DNA of 64,000 nucleotides, taken from assembly GCA_030645475.1 (NCBI GenBank), contig JAUSMA010000017.1, positions 62,001 through 126,000 on the forward strand. The letters run 5' to 3'. Source of the stretch: Nitrospirota bacterium (GTDB taxonomy: Bacteria > Nitrospirota > Nitrospiria > Nitrospirales > Nitrospiraceae). The notes beneath the pieces are model-generated. The model did no database searches. It saw only the letters and a program-made list of their open reading frames with translations, and was not told the origin of the DNA. Positions 9,060-17,331 of the stretch are shown here, piece by piece. Position numbers and translations under genes: made by a program. How positions within the stretch are numbered: position 1 is the first letter of the stretch; every line of letters begins with the position of its first letter.

Positions 9060-10286
9060 ATGACGGACATGTTTCTCGCCCTCACTCGTGGCCATTGGCC
9101 CACATTGATTGGATCGTGGCTGCATCTCGCGGTCAGTTTCATGGTGTGGCTGCTGCTTGGCGCCCTGAGCATTGTGCTCGCGGACAGTCTGCAATTGACC
9201 GGTACGCAGACGGCAGTGATCGTCGCGCTCCCGATGTTGGGCGGTGCGTTGCTCCGGGTGCTGGCCGGTTGGAGCAGCGATTGGTACGGGGCGAAGCCGA
9301 CGGGAATATTCATTCTGGTGGGCGAGTTGGCAGTCGTCGTCTGGGGGTGGTTGGGCGTTCATAGTTATGTTGAGCTGCTCGCGGTCGCATTTTTGCTCGG
9401 TATCGCGGGGGCGAGCTTTGCGGTGACCTTGCCGTTGGCGGGCCGGACCTATCCGCCCGCCCATCAAGGGTTGGTGCTGGGCATCGTGGCGTCGGGGAAT
9501 GTCGGCACCGTGTTGATTCTCTTTTGTGCGCCACGGATTGCGGCGATGAGCGGATGGCATGCCGTATTTGGATGGATGGTGCTGCCGATTCTTCTCAGCC
9601 TGGCCGTATTCGTGTTTTTCGTGCGTGACGATCGGCAGAGCCGGCGGGCCGAACGCGATACCCATTGGTGGCACAATGTGGCCCTGATGGTCCGGCACCC
9701 GAAAGCCTATTGGCTCTGCGGGCTCTATGCCGTGACGTTCGGCGGGTTTGTCGGGTTCTGCAGCATGCTGCCGCTCTTCTTCCACGAGCAGTACCACGTG
9801 GATGGCATTGCCGCCGGCTCGATTGCTGCTTTGTGTGGATTGGTGGGCAGTCTCATCCGTCCGCTTGGCGGTCATGCCGCTGACCGGATCGGGGGGTTGC
9901 GAACACTCTTATTGGCCTTACCCTTCGTCGCAGGCTTGGTCGCGGTGCTGGGCCATGTCACGGATGTCACGGTCGCCGTCGGGTTGATCGTCGCAGCCGT
10001 GGGCGCCATGGGGGTCGGCAACGGAGTGATTCTCCAGCTGGCCTCGGAATGGTTTCCCAAACAGATTGGTCTTGCCTCTGGGATCGTAGGGGCGGCGGGC
10101 GGGGTTGGAGGGTTTCTCTTGCCTCTTTGGTTGGGAACGCTGAAAGAGGTTACTGGCTCCTATCGAGTCGGCTTGTGGCTCTTTGCCGCCGCCGCGGCTT
10201 GCGCCTGGGGTACCGTGCTGTTGGCAGAACGACGGGCACAGCGCTTGACTCAGCCTATGGATGCACAGGGCCGTTTTTCCCGTTGA
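9060..10286 (+). CDS. Nitrate/nitrite transporter, NNP (NarK/NasA) family of MFS
   Basis: 408 residues with about 12 membrane segments. The diagnostic NNP stretch is present near 125-158: GASFAVTLPLAG, then YPPAHQGLVLGI and ASGNVGT; the second half carries a matching WFPKQIGLASGIVGAAGGVGG near 330-350. Family members move nitrate and nitrite across the inner membrane as symporters or exchangers. In a nitrite oxidiser it may bring in nitrite or expel nitrate, but direction cannot be read from sequence. It stands alone between rpoH (divergent) and ribBA. A GGGAGAAAG ribosome site lies about 10 bases before the ATG. Confidence 0.85.
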   Translation: MTDMFLALTRGHWPTLIGSWLHLAVSFMVWLLLGALSIVLADSLQLTGTQTAVIVALPMLGGALLRVLAGWSSDWYGAKPTGIFILVGELAVVVWGWLGVHSYVELLAVAFLLGIAGASFAVTLPLAGRTYPPAHQGLVLGIVASGNVGTVLILFCAPRIAAMSGWHAVFGWMVLPILLSLAVFVFFVRDDRQSRRAERDTHWWHNVALMVRHPKAYWLCGLYAVTFGGFVGFCSMLPLFFHEQYHVDGIAAGSIAALCGLVGSLIRPLGGHAADRIGGLRTLLLALPFVAGLVAVLGHVTDVTVAVGLIVAAVGAMGVGNGVILQLASEWFPKQIGLASGIVGAAGGVGGFLLPLWLGTLKEVTGSYRVGLWLFAAAAACAWGTVLLAERRAQRLTQPMDAQGRFSR

Positions 10287-10385
10287 CGGTGAGGGGCCAA
10301 AAAAACCATGTCAAATGTGCAATGTGAAATGATAAATTGATCCTCCCGTACAACGTGCCCCATTAGAATAGCGACCAGCAAAATT

Positions 10386-11594
10386 ATGGCTACTCCATTT
10401 CACAGTATCGAAGACGCGATTAGAGACATTAAGAAGGGGAAGTTCATCATCCTCGTCGATGACGAAGATCGAGAGAACGAAGGCGATCTCGTGATTGCCG
10501 CCGAGCATGTCACGCCCCAAGCCGTCAATTTCATGGCCAAACATGCCCGTGGGTTGATCTGCCTCGCGCTGACTCCCCAGCGGGTCGAAGAACTGCAGTT
10601 ACCGCAGCAGGCGGCCGAGAATACCGCCACGTTCGGGACGGCGTTTACCGTGTCCATCGATGCGCGAAAAGACATTACGACGGGGATTTCTGCGGCAGAT
10701 CGGGCGACGACGATTCATGTCGCCATCGACCCGAAGGCGAAGCCGAGCGATCTGGCGCGGCCCGGTCATATTTTCCCGTTGAAAGCGCAGCAAGGCGGCG
10801 TGCTGAGGCGCGCGGGGCAGACGGAGGGTTCTGTCGATCTGGCGCGGTTGGCCGGGCTGAGTCCTGCCGGTGTGATCTGCGAAATTATGAACGAGGACGG
10901 CACCATGGCGCGGGTGCCGGAGCTGACGAAGTTTGCTAAGGCGCACAAGCTGAAGATGGTCACGATCAAGGCGCTCATTGAATACCGCATGCAGCGCGAG
11001 ACCTTTGTGCGGCGGATGGCCAGTGCGCGGCTGCCGACGACGTTCGGCGATTTCGAGGCGGTGGCCTTCGAAAACGAAGTGGACGGCATTACCCATATTG
11101 CGCTGGTCAAAGGGCGAGTCGATAGCGGGGAGCCGACGTTGGTCCGGGTACATTCCGGTTGTTTAACGGCTGATGCGTTGGGCTCCATCCGTTGCGACTG
11201 CCGAGACCAGCTCCATAAGGCGATGGAAGTGATCCAAAAAGAAGGGCGCGGGGTCCTGCTCTATCTCAATCAAGAGGGTCGTGGTATCGGTCTGCTGAAC
11301 AAGATCAGAGCCTACGGATTGCAGGATCAGGGGTGCGATACCGTCGAGGCGAATCTCCAGTTGGGGTTTAAGGCTGACCTGCGCGATTACGGTGTGGGGG
11401 CGCAGATCCTCGTGAATCTCGGGCTGCACCAGATCCGGCTCATCACGAACAATCCTCGCAAGATCGTCGGCATCGAGGGGTATGGATTGAAAGTGGTTGA
11501 GCGTGTGTCGATCGAGATTCAGCCTGGTGCGGCGAATGTGAAGTATCTGCGGACGAAAAAAAATAAGATGGGGCACATTTTAAAAAAGGTATAA
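10386..11594 (+). CDS. ribBA: Bifunctional riboflavin enzyme RibBA
   Basis: 402 residues. The N-terminal half is 3,4-dihydroxy-2-butanone-4-phosphate synthase ([16 protein letters not shown] near 23-38, then the HIFPLKA region). The C-terminal half is GTP cyclohydrolase II with zinc-binding cysteines in [16 protein letters not shown] and the NQEGRGIGL stretch. Together they make both precursors of riboflavin from ribulose 5-phosphate and GTP. ribH follows after a 150-base gap filled by a family A palindrome. The 99-base leader is too short for, and shows no trace of, an FMN riboswitch. Confidence 0.95.
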   Translation: MATPFHSIEDAIRDIKKGKFIILVDDEDRENEGDLVIAAEHVTPQAVNFMAKHARGLICLALTPQRVEELQLPQQAAENTATFGTAFTVSIDARKDITTGISAADRATTIHVAIDPKAKPSDLARPGHIFPLKAQQGGVLRRAGQTEGSVDLARLAGLSPAGVICEIMNEDGTMARVPELTKFAKAHKLKMVTIKALIEYRMQRETFVRRMASARLPTTFGDFEAVAFENEVDGITHIALVKGRVDSGEPTLVRVHSGCLTADALGSIRCDCRDQLHKAMEVIQKEGRGVLLYLNQEGRGIGLLNKIRAYGLQDQGCDTVEANLQLGFKADLRDYGVGAQILVNLGLHQIRLITNNPRKIVGIEGYGLKVVERVSIEIQPGAANVKYLRTKKNKMGHILKKV

Positions 11595-11595
11595 C

Positions 11596-11715
11596 GGCTG
11601 CTGAAAATGGCCCCCAGCTTCGTTCTCGGCTCAAAACGATCCTCAACGTACCCCTGAGGGTACGCCTCCGGTCGTTTCTCCCTGCGGCCTCGCTGGATGA
11701 CCATTTTGAGCAGCC
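11596..11715. repeat. Family A palindromic element, full copy
   Basis: About 120 bp. The left end GGCTGCTGAAAATGGCC and right end GGCCATTTTGAGCAGCC-like are inverted repeats; the inner part (AGCTTCGTTCTCGG, CTCAACGTACC, TGCGGCCTCGCTGG) is shared with the elements at 38944 and 41091. It occupies most of the ribBA-ribH gap and could form a long cruciform or act as an attenuator. Confidence 0.7.
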
Positions 11716-11745
11716 TATCATTGTCATTGAGTAAGGAATTGGTAC

Positions 11746-12285
11746 ATGAAGCTGCGTAAAGGTTCACAGGATGCGACGGGGTTGCGGTTTGGGATTGTCG
11801 TCGCGAAGTTCAATAAGTTCGTCACGAGTAAGTTGCTGAGTTCCTGCGTCGAGGGGCTGACCTCGCATGGGGTCAAGGCCGACGACATTGAGGTGGTGCG
11901 AGTGCCGGGGGCCTTCGAGATTCCCTTGGTGGCGAGGGCCATGGCGCGGACGAAGCAGTTCAATGCGGTGATTTGTCTCGGGGCGGTCATTCGCGGCGAC
12001 ACGCCGCATTTCGACTACATCAGTGCGGAGGCGAGCCGCGGGATCGGGCAGGCGGCGCTGGATGCCGACGTGCCGATGATCTTCGGCGTCCTGACGACGC
12101 ATACGATTGCGCAGGCGATTGAGCGGGCTGAGCCGACGAAGTTTAACCGTGGGGGCGAAGCGGCCAAGTCTGCGATTGAGATGGCGACGGTGATGCGTCT
12201 GTTACGGGTGGACGAGGAGACTCCGGTGAGCGTGAAGCGTACAACGTCAGCCAAGAAGCGGGCACCGCGGAAGCCCAAGGCCTAG
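11746..12285 (+). CDS. ribH: 6,7-dimethyl-8-ribityllumazine synthase
   Basis: 179 residues. It joins the ribulose-derived four-carbon unit to the pyrimidine intermediate, the step before riboflavin. Family motifs are VPGAFEIPL near 49-57, [15 protein letters not shown] near 75-89 and [12 protein letters not shown] near 113-124. The usual length is about 155; the last 25 residues form an extra Lys/Arg/Pro-rich tail ([16 protein letters not shown]). The stop is two bases from the nusB ATG, so the two are co-transcribed. Confidence 0.93.
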   Translation: MKLRKGSQDATGLRFGIVVAKFNKFVTSKLLSSCVEGLTSHGVKADDIEVVRVPGAFEIPLVARAMARTKQFNAVICLGAVIRGDTPHFDYISAEASRGIGQAALDADVPMIFGVLTTHTIAQAIERAEPTKFNRGGEAAKSAIEMATVMRLLRVDEETPVSVKRTTSAKKRAPRKPKA

Positions 12286-12287
12286 CC

Positions 12288-12743
12288 ATGGGAACACGCC
12301 ATCAAGCGAGGGAGCGCGCGCTCCAGATTTTGTTTCAATACGATATTCACGGCAAGTCGGGTCTGTGGCTGGATGTATTTTGGAAGGAGAACGAGGCCTC
12401 CGGAGAGGCGAGGGCCTTTGCTGAACGGCTTGTGGCCGGGGTTTTGGAGCAGAAGCTTGAGCTGGACGCCCTCATCACGAAATACGCCACCAATTGGAAG
12501 ATCAGTCGCATGCCGATCGTGGATCGCAATATTCTGCGTGCCGGCGTCTATGAACTCATGTGGATGGATGATGTGCCGGCCAGGGTGACGATGAATGAAG
12601 CTGTCGAGTTGGCGAAAAGCTTCGGCGATGACGAAGCGTCGAAGTTCGTGAACGGCGTGCTCGACCAGGTGTTGAACAAAGAATTGATGCTGGCCACGAA
12701 ACGGGCCGAAGCGGCTGGCGAGAGTCACGGGGCAAGAGGCTAG
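12288..12743 (+). CDS. nusB: Transcription antitermination factor NusB
   Basis: 151 residues, all-helical, normal length. NusB binds boxA RNA with S10 (NusE) and keeps rRNA transcription processive. Recognisable segments are [13 protein letters not shown] at the start, [18 protein letters not shown] in the middle and [24 protein letters not shown] near 105-128. It directly follows ribH, a common bacterial pairing. The last bases run into a family D repeat. Confidence 0.93.
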   Translation: MGTRHQARERALQILFQYDIHGKSGLWLDVFWKENEASGEARAFAERLVAGVLEQKLELDALITKYATNWKISRMPIVDRNILRAGVYELMWMDDVPARVTMNEAVELAKSFGDDEASKFVNGVLDQVLNKELMLATKRAEAAGESHGARG

Positions 12744-12818
12744 AGGGGGAACTTCATGCGGTTTTTTCTGTTCGATTCATCAGTGCCTCTTGCCGATAGC
12801 CCCTTGCCGCGAGCCTGC
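12728..12818. repeat. Family D palindromic repeat
   Basis: GGGGCAAGAGGCTAGAGG at the left is answered by CCTCTTGCCGATAGCCCCTTGCC at the right. It overlaps the end of nusB and lies just before purB. Other copies are at 26851, 32789 and 51664. Confidence 0.5.
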
Positions 12819-12832
12819 ACCGTGAGGTGGAG

Positions 12833-14161
12833 ATGATCGATAGATATACCCGTCCCAAGATGAAAGCCATCTGGGAGTTGAAGCGGAAGTACGAGATTTG
12901 GCTCGAAGTCGAGCTGGCTGCCTGTGCGGCGTTCGAGCGGGCTGGACAGGTTCCGCGTGGCACGTCGGCGCGTATTGCGAAGAAAGCCACGATCGATGTG
13001 AAGCGGATCGAGCGAATCGAGAAGGTGACGAAACACGATGTGATCGCCTTCCTCGAATCGCTTGTGGATTCGGTCGGTCCCGAACATCGGTTCCTCCATA
13101 TGGGGCTGACCTCCTCGGATATCGTGGACACCTCCTTGGCCGTGCAGATGACCGAGGCGCTGGATCTCATTCTTGAGGATCTTGACGAGTTGATCGCGGT
13201 GCTGAAGAAGCAGGCGCTGAAGTACAAGAATACGGTCATGGTCGGCCGTTCGCACGGTATCCATGGCGAACCGATCTCGTTCGGCTTCAAGCTGGCTATT
13301 TGGTACGAAGAGGCCCGCCGGCATCGGGAGCGGTTGACGCATGTGAGGCAGGAAATCGCCGTGGGCAAGCTCTCCGGTGCGATGGGCACCTTTGCGCATC
13401 AAGGGCCCGAAGTCGAAGAGTATGTCTGCGCCAAGCTGGGGCTCACGCCGGACCCCGTCTCCAATCAAATTGTGCAGCGCGATCGCCATGCGGCCTATGC
13501 CTCGGCCCTGGCCCTGTTGGCGGCCAGCATCGAAAAGTTTGCAACGGAGATTCGCCATCTGCAACGGACCGAGGTGCTCGAGGCGGAGGAGTATTTTTCT
13601 GCAGGGCAGAAGGGGTCCTCGGCCATGCCGCATAAGCGGAACCCGATTGCCTCGGAGAATCTCTGTGGCTTGGCGCGCGTCGTGCGGGGCAATAGTCTCG
13701 CGGCGATGGAGAACGTCGCCCTTTGGCATGAGCGCGATATCAGCCATTCGTCTGTCGAGCGCGTGATTATGCCGGACAGCACGATTCTGATCGATTATAT
13801 GTTGGGGCGGATCACCGACGTGATCAAGAATCTGGTGGTCTATCCAGAGAACATGCAACGCAACCTCGATCTCACCGGGGGGCTGGTCTATTCGCAACGG
13901 TTGCTGTTGTTGCTGATCGACAAGGGCGCGCAGCGGAAGGAATCGTATGAAGCGGTTCAGCGCAATGCCATGGCCTCCTGGAAAGGGGCCGGGGGATTAC
14001 AAGGGTTAGTCGGCAAGGACCCCTTCGTCTCGAAACATCTCACGGCAAAAGAGATCCAATCCTGTTTTGATCCGAAGTACTATCTGCGCCATCTCGACCA
14101 GATTTTCCGGCGGGTGTTCGGCCCGGTCCCGCGTACACAAGTGAAGAGGGGGAAGCGATGA
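12833..14161 (+). CDS. purB: Adenylosuccinate lyase
   Basis: 442 residues from the ATG at 12833; a GTG six bases earlier is in frame, but GAGG five bases before this ATG and the family start MIDRYTRPKM favour it. The enzyme splits SAICAR and adenylosuccinate, releasing fumarate in AICAR and AMP synthesis. The fumarase-superfamily signature GSSAMPHKRNP lies near 260-270, with GRSHGIHGEP and TSSDIVDTS earlier. Its stop overlaps the start of the chlorite dismutase gene (ATGA), an unexpected coupling. Confidence 0.95.
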   Translation: MIDRYTRPKMKAIWELKRKYEIWLEVELAACAAFERAGQVPRGTSARIAKKATIDVKRIERIEKVTKHDVIAFLESLVDSVGPEHRFLHMGLTSSDIVDTSLAVQMTEALDLILEDLDELIAVLKKQALKYKNTVMVGRSHGIHGEPISFGFKLAIWYEEARRHRERLTHVRQEIAVGKLSGAMGTFAHQGPEVEEYVCAKLGLTPDPVSNQIVQRDRHAAYASALALLAASIEKFATEIRHLQRTEVLEAEEYFSAGQKGSSAMPHKRNPIASENLCGLARVVRGNSLAAMENVALWHERDISHSSVERVIMPDSTILIDYMLGRITDVIKNLVVYPENMQRNLDLTGGLVYSQRLLLLLIDKGAQRKESYEAVQRNAMASWKGAGGLQGLVGKDPFVSKHLTAKEIQSCFDPKYYLRHLDQIFRRVFGPVPRTQVKRGKR

Positions 14162-14949
14162 GGCCTTCTAGAATCGTGCGGTTTGCTTTGCTGGTATTGG
14201 TCGGGCTCATGATGGTGTCGACCTCTCAGGCCGCCGATCGCGACAAACTTCTGAACGAGCCCGGAGTTTACGGGACCATTGCCGCCTTTACGTTGGATGA
14301 GGACTGGGCCAAAGAAGACCAAGCGACGCGCATCGCGCATTTGACGGTCTTGCGGGGTGTGGTCGAACAGCATCGCGAGAAGATTGCGATCGATCTCTAT
14401 CTGACGCGCGGCCTGTCTGATCACGCTGACATCATGTTTCGCATGCATGCTGTTGAGCTGCGCGAGACGCAAAAGTTTCTGCTCGACCTTCAGAGCAGCC
14501 TCTTCGGTAAGCATCTGAAGACGGCCGGCATCATGCACGGACTGACCAAGAAGGCGAATTATGTGCCGGGGTTTCCGGAGCAATTAAAGGCCGACCTCAA
14601 GGCCGCCAGCGAGTCAGGCCCCAAGCCCTATGCGATCGTCATCCCGATCAGGAAGAGCGCCGACTGGTGGGCCCTCGATCAGGAGAAGCGGGCGGCGATG
14701 ATGAAGGAACATACGGAAGCCACGTTGCCCTACCTCAAGACAGTCAAACGGAAGCTCTATCACTCCAGCGGACTCGATGACCTGGACTTCATCACGTATT
14801 TTGAAACTTCCAAACTGGAGGATTTTCACAGCCTGATTCTCTCGCTGGAGAAGGTGAAAGAGTTTCAGTACACCAGACGGTTCGGGCATCCGACGTTAAT
14901 CGGGACGGCGATGTCCTTGCCGGAAATCATGGAAGCATTGGCACAGTAG
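14158..14949 (+). CDS. cld: Periplasmic chlorite dismutase
   Basis: 263 residues: a Sec signal peptide with probable cleavage after QA at 25, then a heme enzyme that turns chlorite into chloride and oxygen. Compared from memory with the well-studied Nitrospira defluvii enzyme, residue n there is n+25 here: heme-ligating His H185 in KEHTE, catalytic Arg R198 in TVKRKLYHS, K166, and the Trp pair W170-W171. All are present, so it should be an active long-type (clade I) Cld. The ATG overlaps the purB stop, and purC starts 31 bases later, so cld is buried in the purine cluster. Its natural role in nitrite oxidisers is unsettled. Confidence 0.93.
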   Translation: MRPSRIVRFALLVLVGLMMVSTSQAADRDKLLNEPGVYGTIAAFTLDEDWAKEDQATRIAHLTVLRGVVEQHREKIAIDLYLTRGLSDHADIMFRMHAVELRETQKFLLDLQSSLFGKHLKTAGIMHGLTKKANYVPGFPEQLKADLKAASESGPKPYAIVIPIRKSADWWALDQEKRAAMMKEHTEATLPYLKTVKRKLYHSSGLDDLDFITYFETSKLEDFHSLILSLEKVKEFQYTRRFGHPTLIGTAMSLPEIMEALAQ

Positions 14950-14980
14950 TTTGCGTGACCGCGGAGATGAAGGGCAGATC

Positions 14981-15685
14981 ATGACCATAGGCAGCATGCT
15001 CTACGAAGGCAAGGCGAAGAAGGTGTTCGCCACGGACAAGCCGGATCAGGTCGTTCAGTACTTCAAAGACGATGCGACGGCGTTCAATGCACAGAAGCGC
15101 GGGACCATCGTCGAGAAAGGCGTCGTCAACAACAAGATATCCGAGCGGCTCTTCCGGTTGCTGGAGCAGGCCGGTGTGCCGACGCATTTTATCGAGAGAC
15201 TGAGCGACCGGGAGTTACTCACGAAGAAGGTGACCATCGTGCCGGTCGAAGTGGTAGTCCGTAACGTCGTGGCCGGCAGTTTGGCGAAGCGGCTGGGGTT
15301 GAAAGAAGGCGATCCCATCGAGCCGGCCATCGTGGAGTGGTATTACAAGAACGATGCGCTGGGTGATCCCCTTATTGCCGATGAACATATCCGATTGATG
15401 AAGCTGGCGACACCGGAGCAGATGACGGAGATCAAGCGGCTCGCGTTGAAGGTGAATAGTGTGTTGCAGCCGTTCTTCCGTGAGCGCCAGATGATCCTCG
15501 TCGATTTTAAATTAGAGTTCGGGCTGCACAACGGTCAGATGATCCTGGCCGATGAGATTTCTCCGGACACCTGCCGATTTTGGGACCAGACGACGAAGGA
15601 GTCGATGGACAAGGATCGGTTTCGGAAGGATTTGGGGAAGATTGAAGAGGCGTATCAAGAAGTGTTGAAGAGAGTCTGTGGGTGA
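14981..15685 (+). CDS. purC: SAICAR synthetase
   Basis: 234 residues from the ATG at 14981, preceded by AAGGGCAG; a TTG start 30 bases earlier is less likely because the family starts close to LYEGKAKKVF. It joins CAIR and aspartate with ATP to make SAICAR. Conserved stretches include VVVRNVVAGSLAKRLG, LVDFKLEFG and DEISPDTCRFWD. It lies just after cld and before a repeat-filled gap; purB upstream uses its product. Confidence 0.95.
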   Translation: MTIGSMLYEGKAKKVFATDKPDQVVQYFKDDATAFNAQKRGTIVEKGVVNNKISERLFRLLEQAGVPTHFIERLSDRELLTKKVTIVPVEVVVRNVVAGSLAKRLGLKEGDPIEPAIVEWYYKNDALGDPLIADEHIRLMKLATPEQMTEIKRLALKVNSVLQPFFRERQMILVDFKLEFGLHNGQMILADEISPDTCRFWDQTTKESMDKDRFRKDLGKIEEAYQEVLKRVCG

Positions 15686-15712
15686 GGGGGCGTAGGGGAC
15701 GGTGAGGCCGTC

Positions 15713-15780
15713 CTCTTTGCTCGCGCAACGCGCGGCCTCAGAAGGCCCTCGTTGGACGCGCGCAGTCGAGGGCAACCTCA
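15713..15780. repeat. Family B intergenic repeat
   Basis: CGCGCAACGCGCGGCCTCAG and CTCGTTGGACGCGCGCAGTC are half-sites of the family B core, here in the reverse orientation relative to 36561 and 45199. Confidence 0.5.
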
Positions 15781-15840
15781 CCATCCCCTTGCAAGTTTCC
15801 CAATCCTTCCTTTAGAGGAAGGGAAGAAGGAAGAAAAAGA

Positions 15841-16077
15841 GTGAAGGGTTTTCTTCGGTTGTTCATGAATTACGGGTTGGTGGCGTCCATTGTGGTGTGG
15901 GCGGCGGTGGTGGGCATGATGGCCTATCGCTTGAACGAGTCACCCTGGCGCTGGGCGTTTGTGGCGCTTGTATTCGGTGGGTTCGGGACGATCGCAGGAA
16001 TTTTCTGGATCAGGAGATACGTGGACAGACAGACCAAAGCATCTGAGCAGGAGAGTGGGGAGGGAAGGGCGACATGA
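15841..16077 (+). CDS. Small two-helix membrane protein
   Basis: 78 residues from a GTG preceded by purine-rich GGAAGAAAAAGA. Two hydrophobic segments at about 12-30 and 38-56 are followed by a charged tail (RRYVDRQTKASEQES). The pattern resembles small AtpZ/AtpI-like or DUF-type membrane proteins, but I cannot assign it. It lies between purC and purS with family B repeats on both sides. Confidence 0.5.
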   Translation: MKGFLRLFMNYGLVASIVVWAAVVGMMAYRLNESPWRWAFVALVFGGFGTIAGIFWIRRYVDRQTKASEQESGEGRAT

Positions 16078-16080
16078 ACG

Positions 16081-16150
16081 CTCTCTGTGCTCGCGGAACG
16101 CGCACGATGAGAATGTGCTCGTTCGACGCGCGCACCTGAGAGCATCCATG
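16081..16150. repeat. Family B intergenic repeat
   Basis: GTGCTCGCGGAACGCGCAC and GTGCTCGTTCGACGCGCGCAC, nine bases apart: two GTGC...GCAC half-palindromes in tandem. Reverse orientation relative to the copies at 36561 and 45199. Confidence 0.6.
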
Positions 16151-16192
16151 CCGCCCTTCGTTGAGGGGTGCAGGAAGAGTTAAGGGGGAATC

Positions 16193-16432
16193 GTGAAAGC
16201 CAAAATTCATGTGACGCTGAAACAGGGAATCTTGGATCCGCAGGGGAAGGCGATCGAGCATGCGCTTGGCTCGCTGGGGTTCAAGAATGCGGGTAATGTG
16301 CGAGTTGGGAAATATATGGAAGTGGATGTGAATGAGACGGATCTGGCGAAGGCCGATGCTGCCGTGAAATCCATGTGCGAAAAGTTGTTGGCCAACACGA
16401 TTGTAGAAGAATATCGGTACGAACTCGGATAG
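16193..16432 (+). CDS. purS: FGAM synthase subunit PurS
   Basis: 79 residues from a GTG, normal length. PurS bridges PurL and PurQ in the three-part formylglycinamidine synthase. The family start KAKIHVTLKQGILDPQGKAIEHAL and the middle VGKYMEVDVN are clear. It lies upstream of purQ and purL, which fits the small-PurL (750-residue) form that needs PurS. Confidence 0.93.
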   Translation: MKAKIHVTLKQGILDPQGKAIEHALGSLGFKNAGNVRVGKYMEVDVNETDLAKADAAVKSMCEKLLANTIVEEYRYELG

Positions 16433-16435
16433 GAG

Positions 16436-16525
16436 CAGCTGGCTTATAGCCTATAGCTTATGGCAGAAGCCCAGACCTCTTTCCGGTCTCGTGCTATACG
16501 CCATTTGCCATACGCCATAAGCTCT
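16436..16525. repeat. Family C palindromic repeat
   Basis: GGCTTATAGCCTATAGCTTATGGC at left answers GCCATACGCCATAAGCTC at right around a GACCTCTTTCCGGTCTCG hairpin. It fills the purS-purQ gap. Confidence 0.55.
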
Positions 16526-16532
16526 GTGAATT

Positions 16533-17255
16533 ATGAAAATAGGCGTGGTGGTTTTTCCAGGCAGTAATTGCGATCACGACTGTGAGCATATCTTTAAGGA
16601 TGTGCTGGGGCAGTCTGTGGAGATGATCTGGCACAAGGAGACCTCGCTGGCGGGGTTGGATGCGATTGTCCTGCCGGGCGGGTTTTCCTACGGTGACTAT
16701 TTGCGGACCGGCGCCATTGCACGGTTTTCGCCGGTGATGGGCTTGGTAAAGGAGTTCGCGAAGGGCGGCGGGATGGTGCTCGGCATCTGTAACGGGTTCC
16801 AGATTCTGCTCGAAGCCGGGTTGCTGCCAGGGGCCATGCTCCGCAACAAGTCGCTGCATTTCATCTGCAAGGATGTGTCGGTGAAGGTTGAGAATGCGGC
16901 GACGGCGTTCACCGGCGCCTGCCAGCCAGGCCAGGTGCTCAAGATTCCGATCGCGCATGCGGATGGAAATTACTACACCGATCCGGTCACGCTCGCGGCT
17001 ATGCAAGCGAACGCGCAGATCGTGCTTCGTTATTGCACTCCCGAGGGCAAGTCGACGCCGGACGCGAATCCGAACGGGTCGCTGGATAATATTGCCGGAA
17101 TCGTCAATGCCGCGGGGAATGTGTTGGGCATGATGCCGCATCCGGAGCGTTGCGCGGAAGCGGTCTTGGGCAACGACGACGGGAAGCTGATCTTCCTCTC
17201 GATGCTGGAGTCGCTGAAGAAAGACAAGAAGCCATTGAAGATGGTGGCTGGCTAA
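16533..17255 (+). CDS. purQ: FGAM synthase glutaminase subunit PurQ
   Basis: 240 residues, class I glutamine amidotransferase. It frees ammonia from glutamine for PurL. GSNCDHD near the N-terminus is the PurQ version of the fold, the nucleophile lies in GICNGFQ (near residue 88), and the His/Glu pair lies in [10 protein letters not shown] near the end. No good ribosome site stands before the ATG at 16533. Confidence 0.95.
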   Translation: MKIGVVVFPGSNCDHDCEHIFKDVLGQSVEMIWHKETSLAGLDAIVLPGGFSYGDYLRTGAIARFSPVMGLVKEFAKGGGMVLGICNGFQILLEAGLLPGAMLRNKSLHFICKDVSVKVENAATAFTGACQPGQVLKIPIAHADGNYYTDPVTLAAMQANAQIVLRYCTPEGKSTPDANPNGSLDNIAGIVNAAGNVLGMMPHPERCAEAVLGNDDGKLIFLSMLESLKKDKKPLKMVAG

Positions 17256-17331
17256 GCTCTGCTCTGTCTCTACCTAACAGATGAGTAGATTCTGTCTTTG
17301 AATAAGTAACCTTAGAGTGTGAAGCCAAATT

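Noticed and set aside
8865-9875. 336-codon open frame on the minus strand opposite the NarK-like gene
   Set aside because: Its translation is rich in His, Arg and Pro with no domain pattern, and the opposite strand encodes a clear transporter; it is an antisense shadow of high-GC coding.
10287-10385. Possible FMN riboswitch before ribBA
   Set aside because: The gap is only 99 bases and none of the conserved RFN-element blocks is present.
12740-13897. 385-codon minus-strand open frame opposite purB
   Set aside because: Same reason; purB on the other strand is certain.
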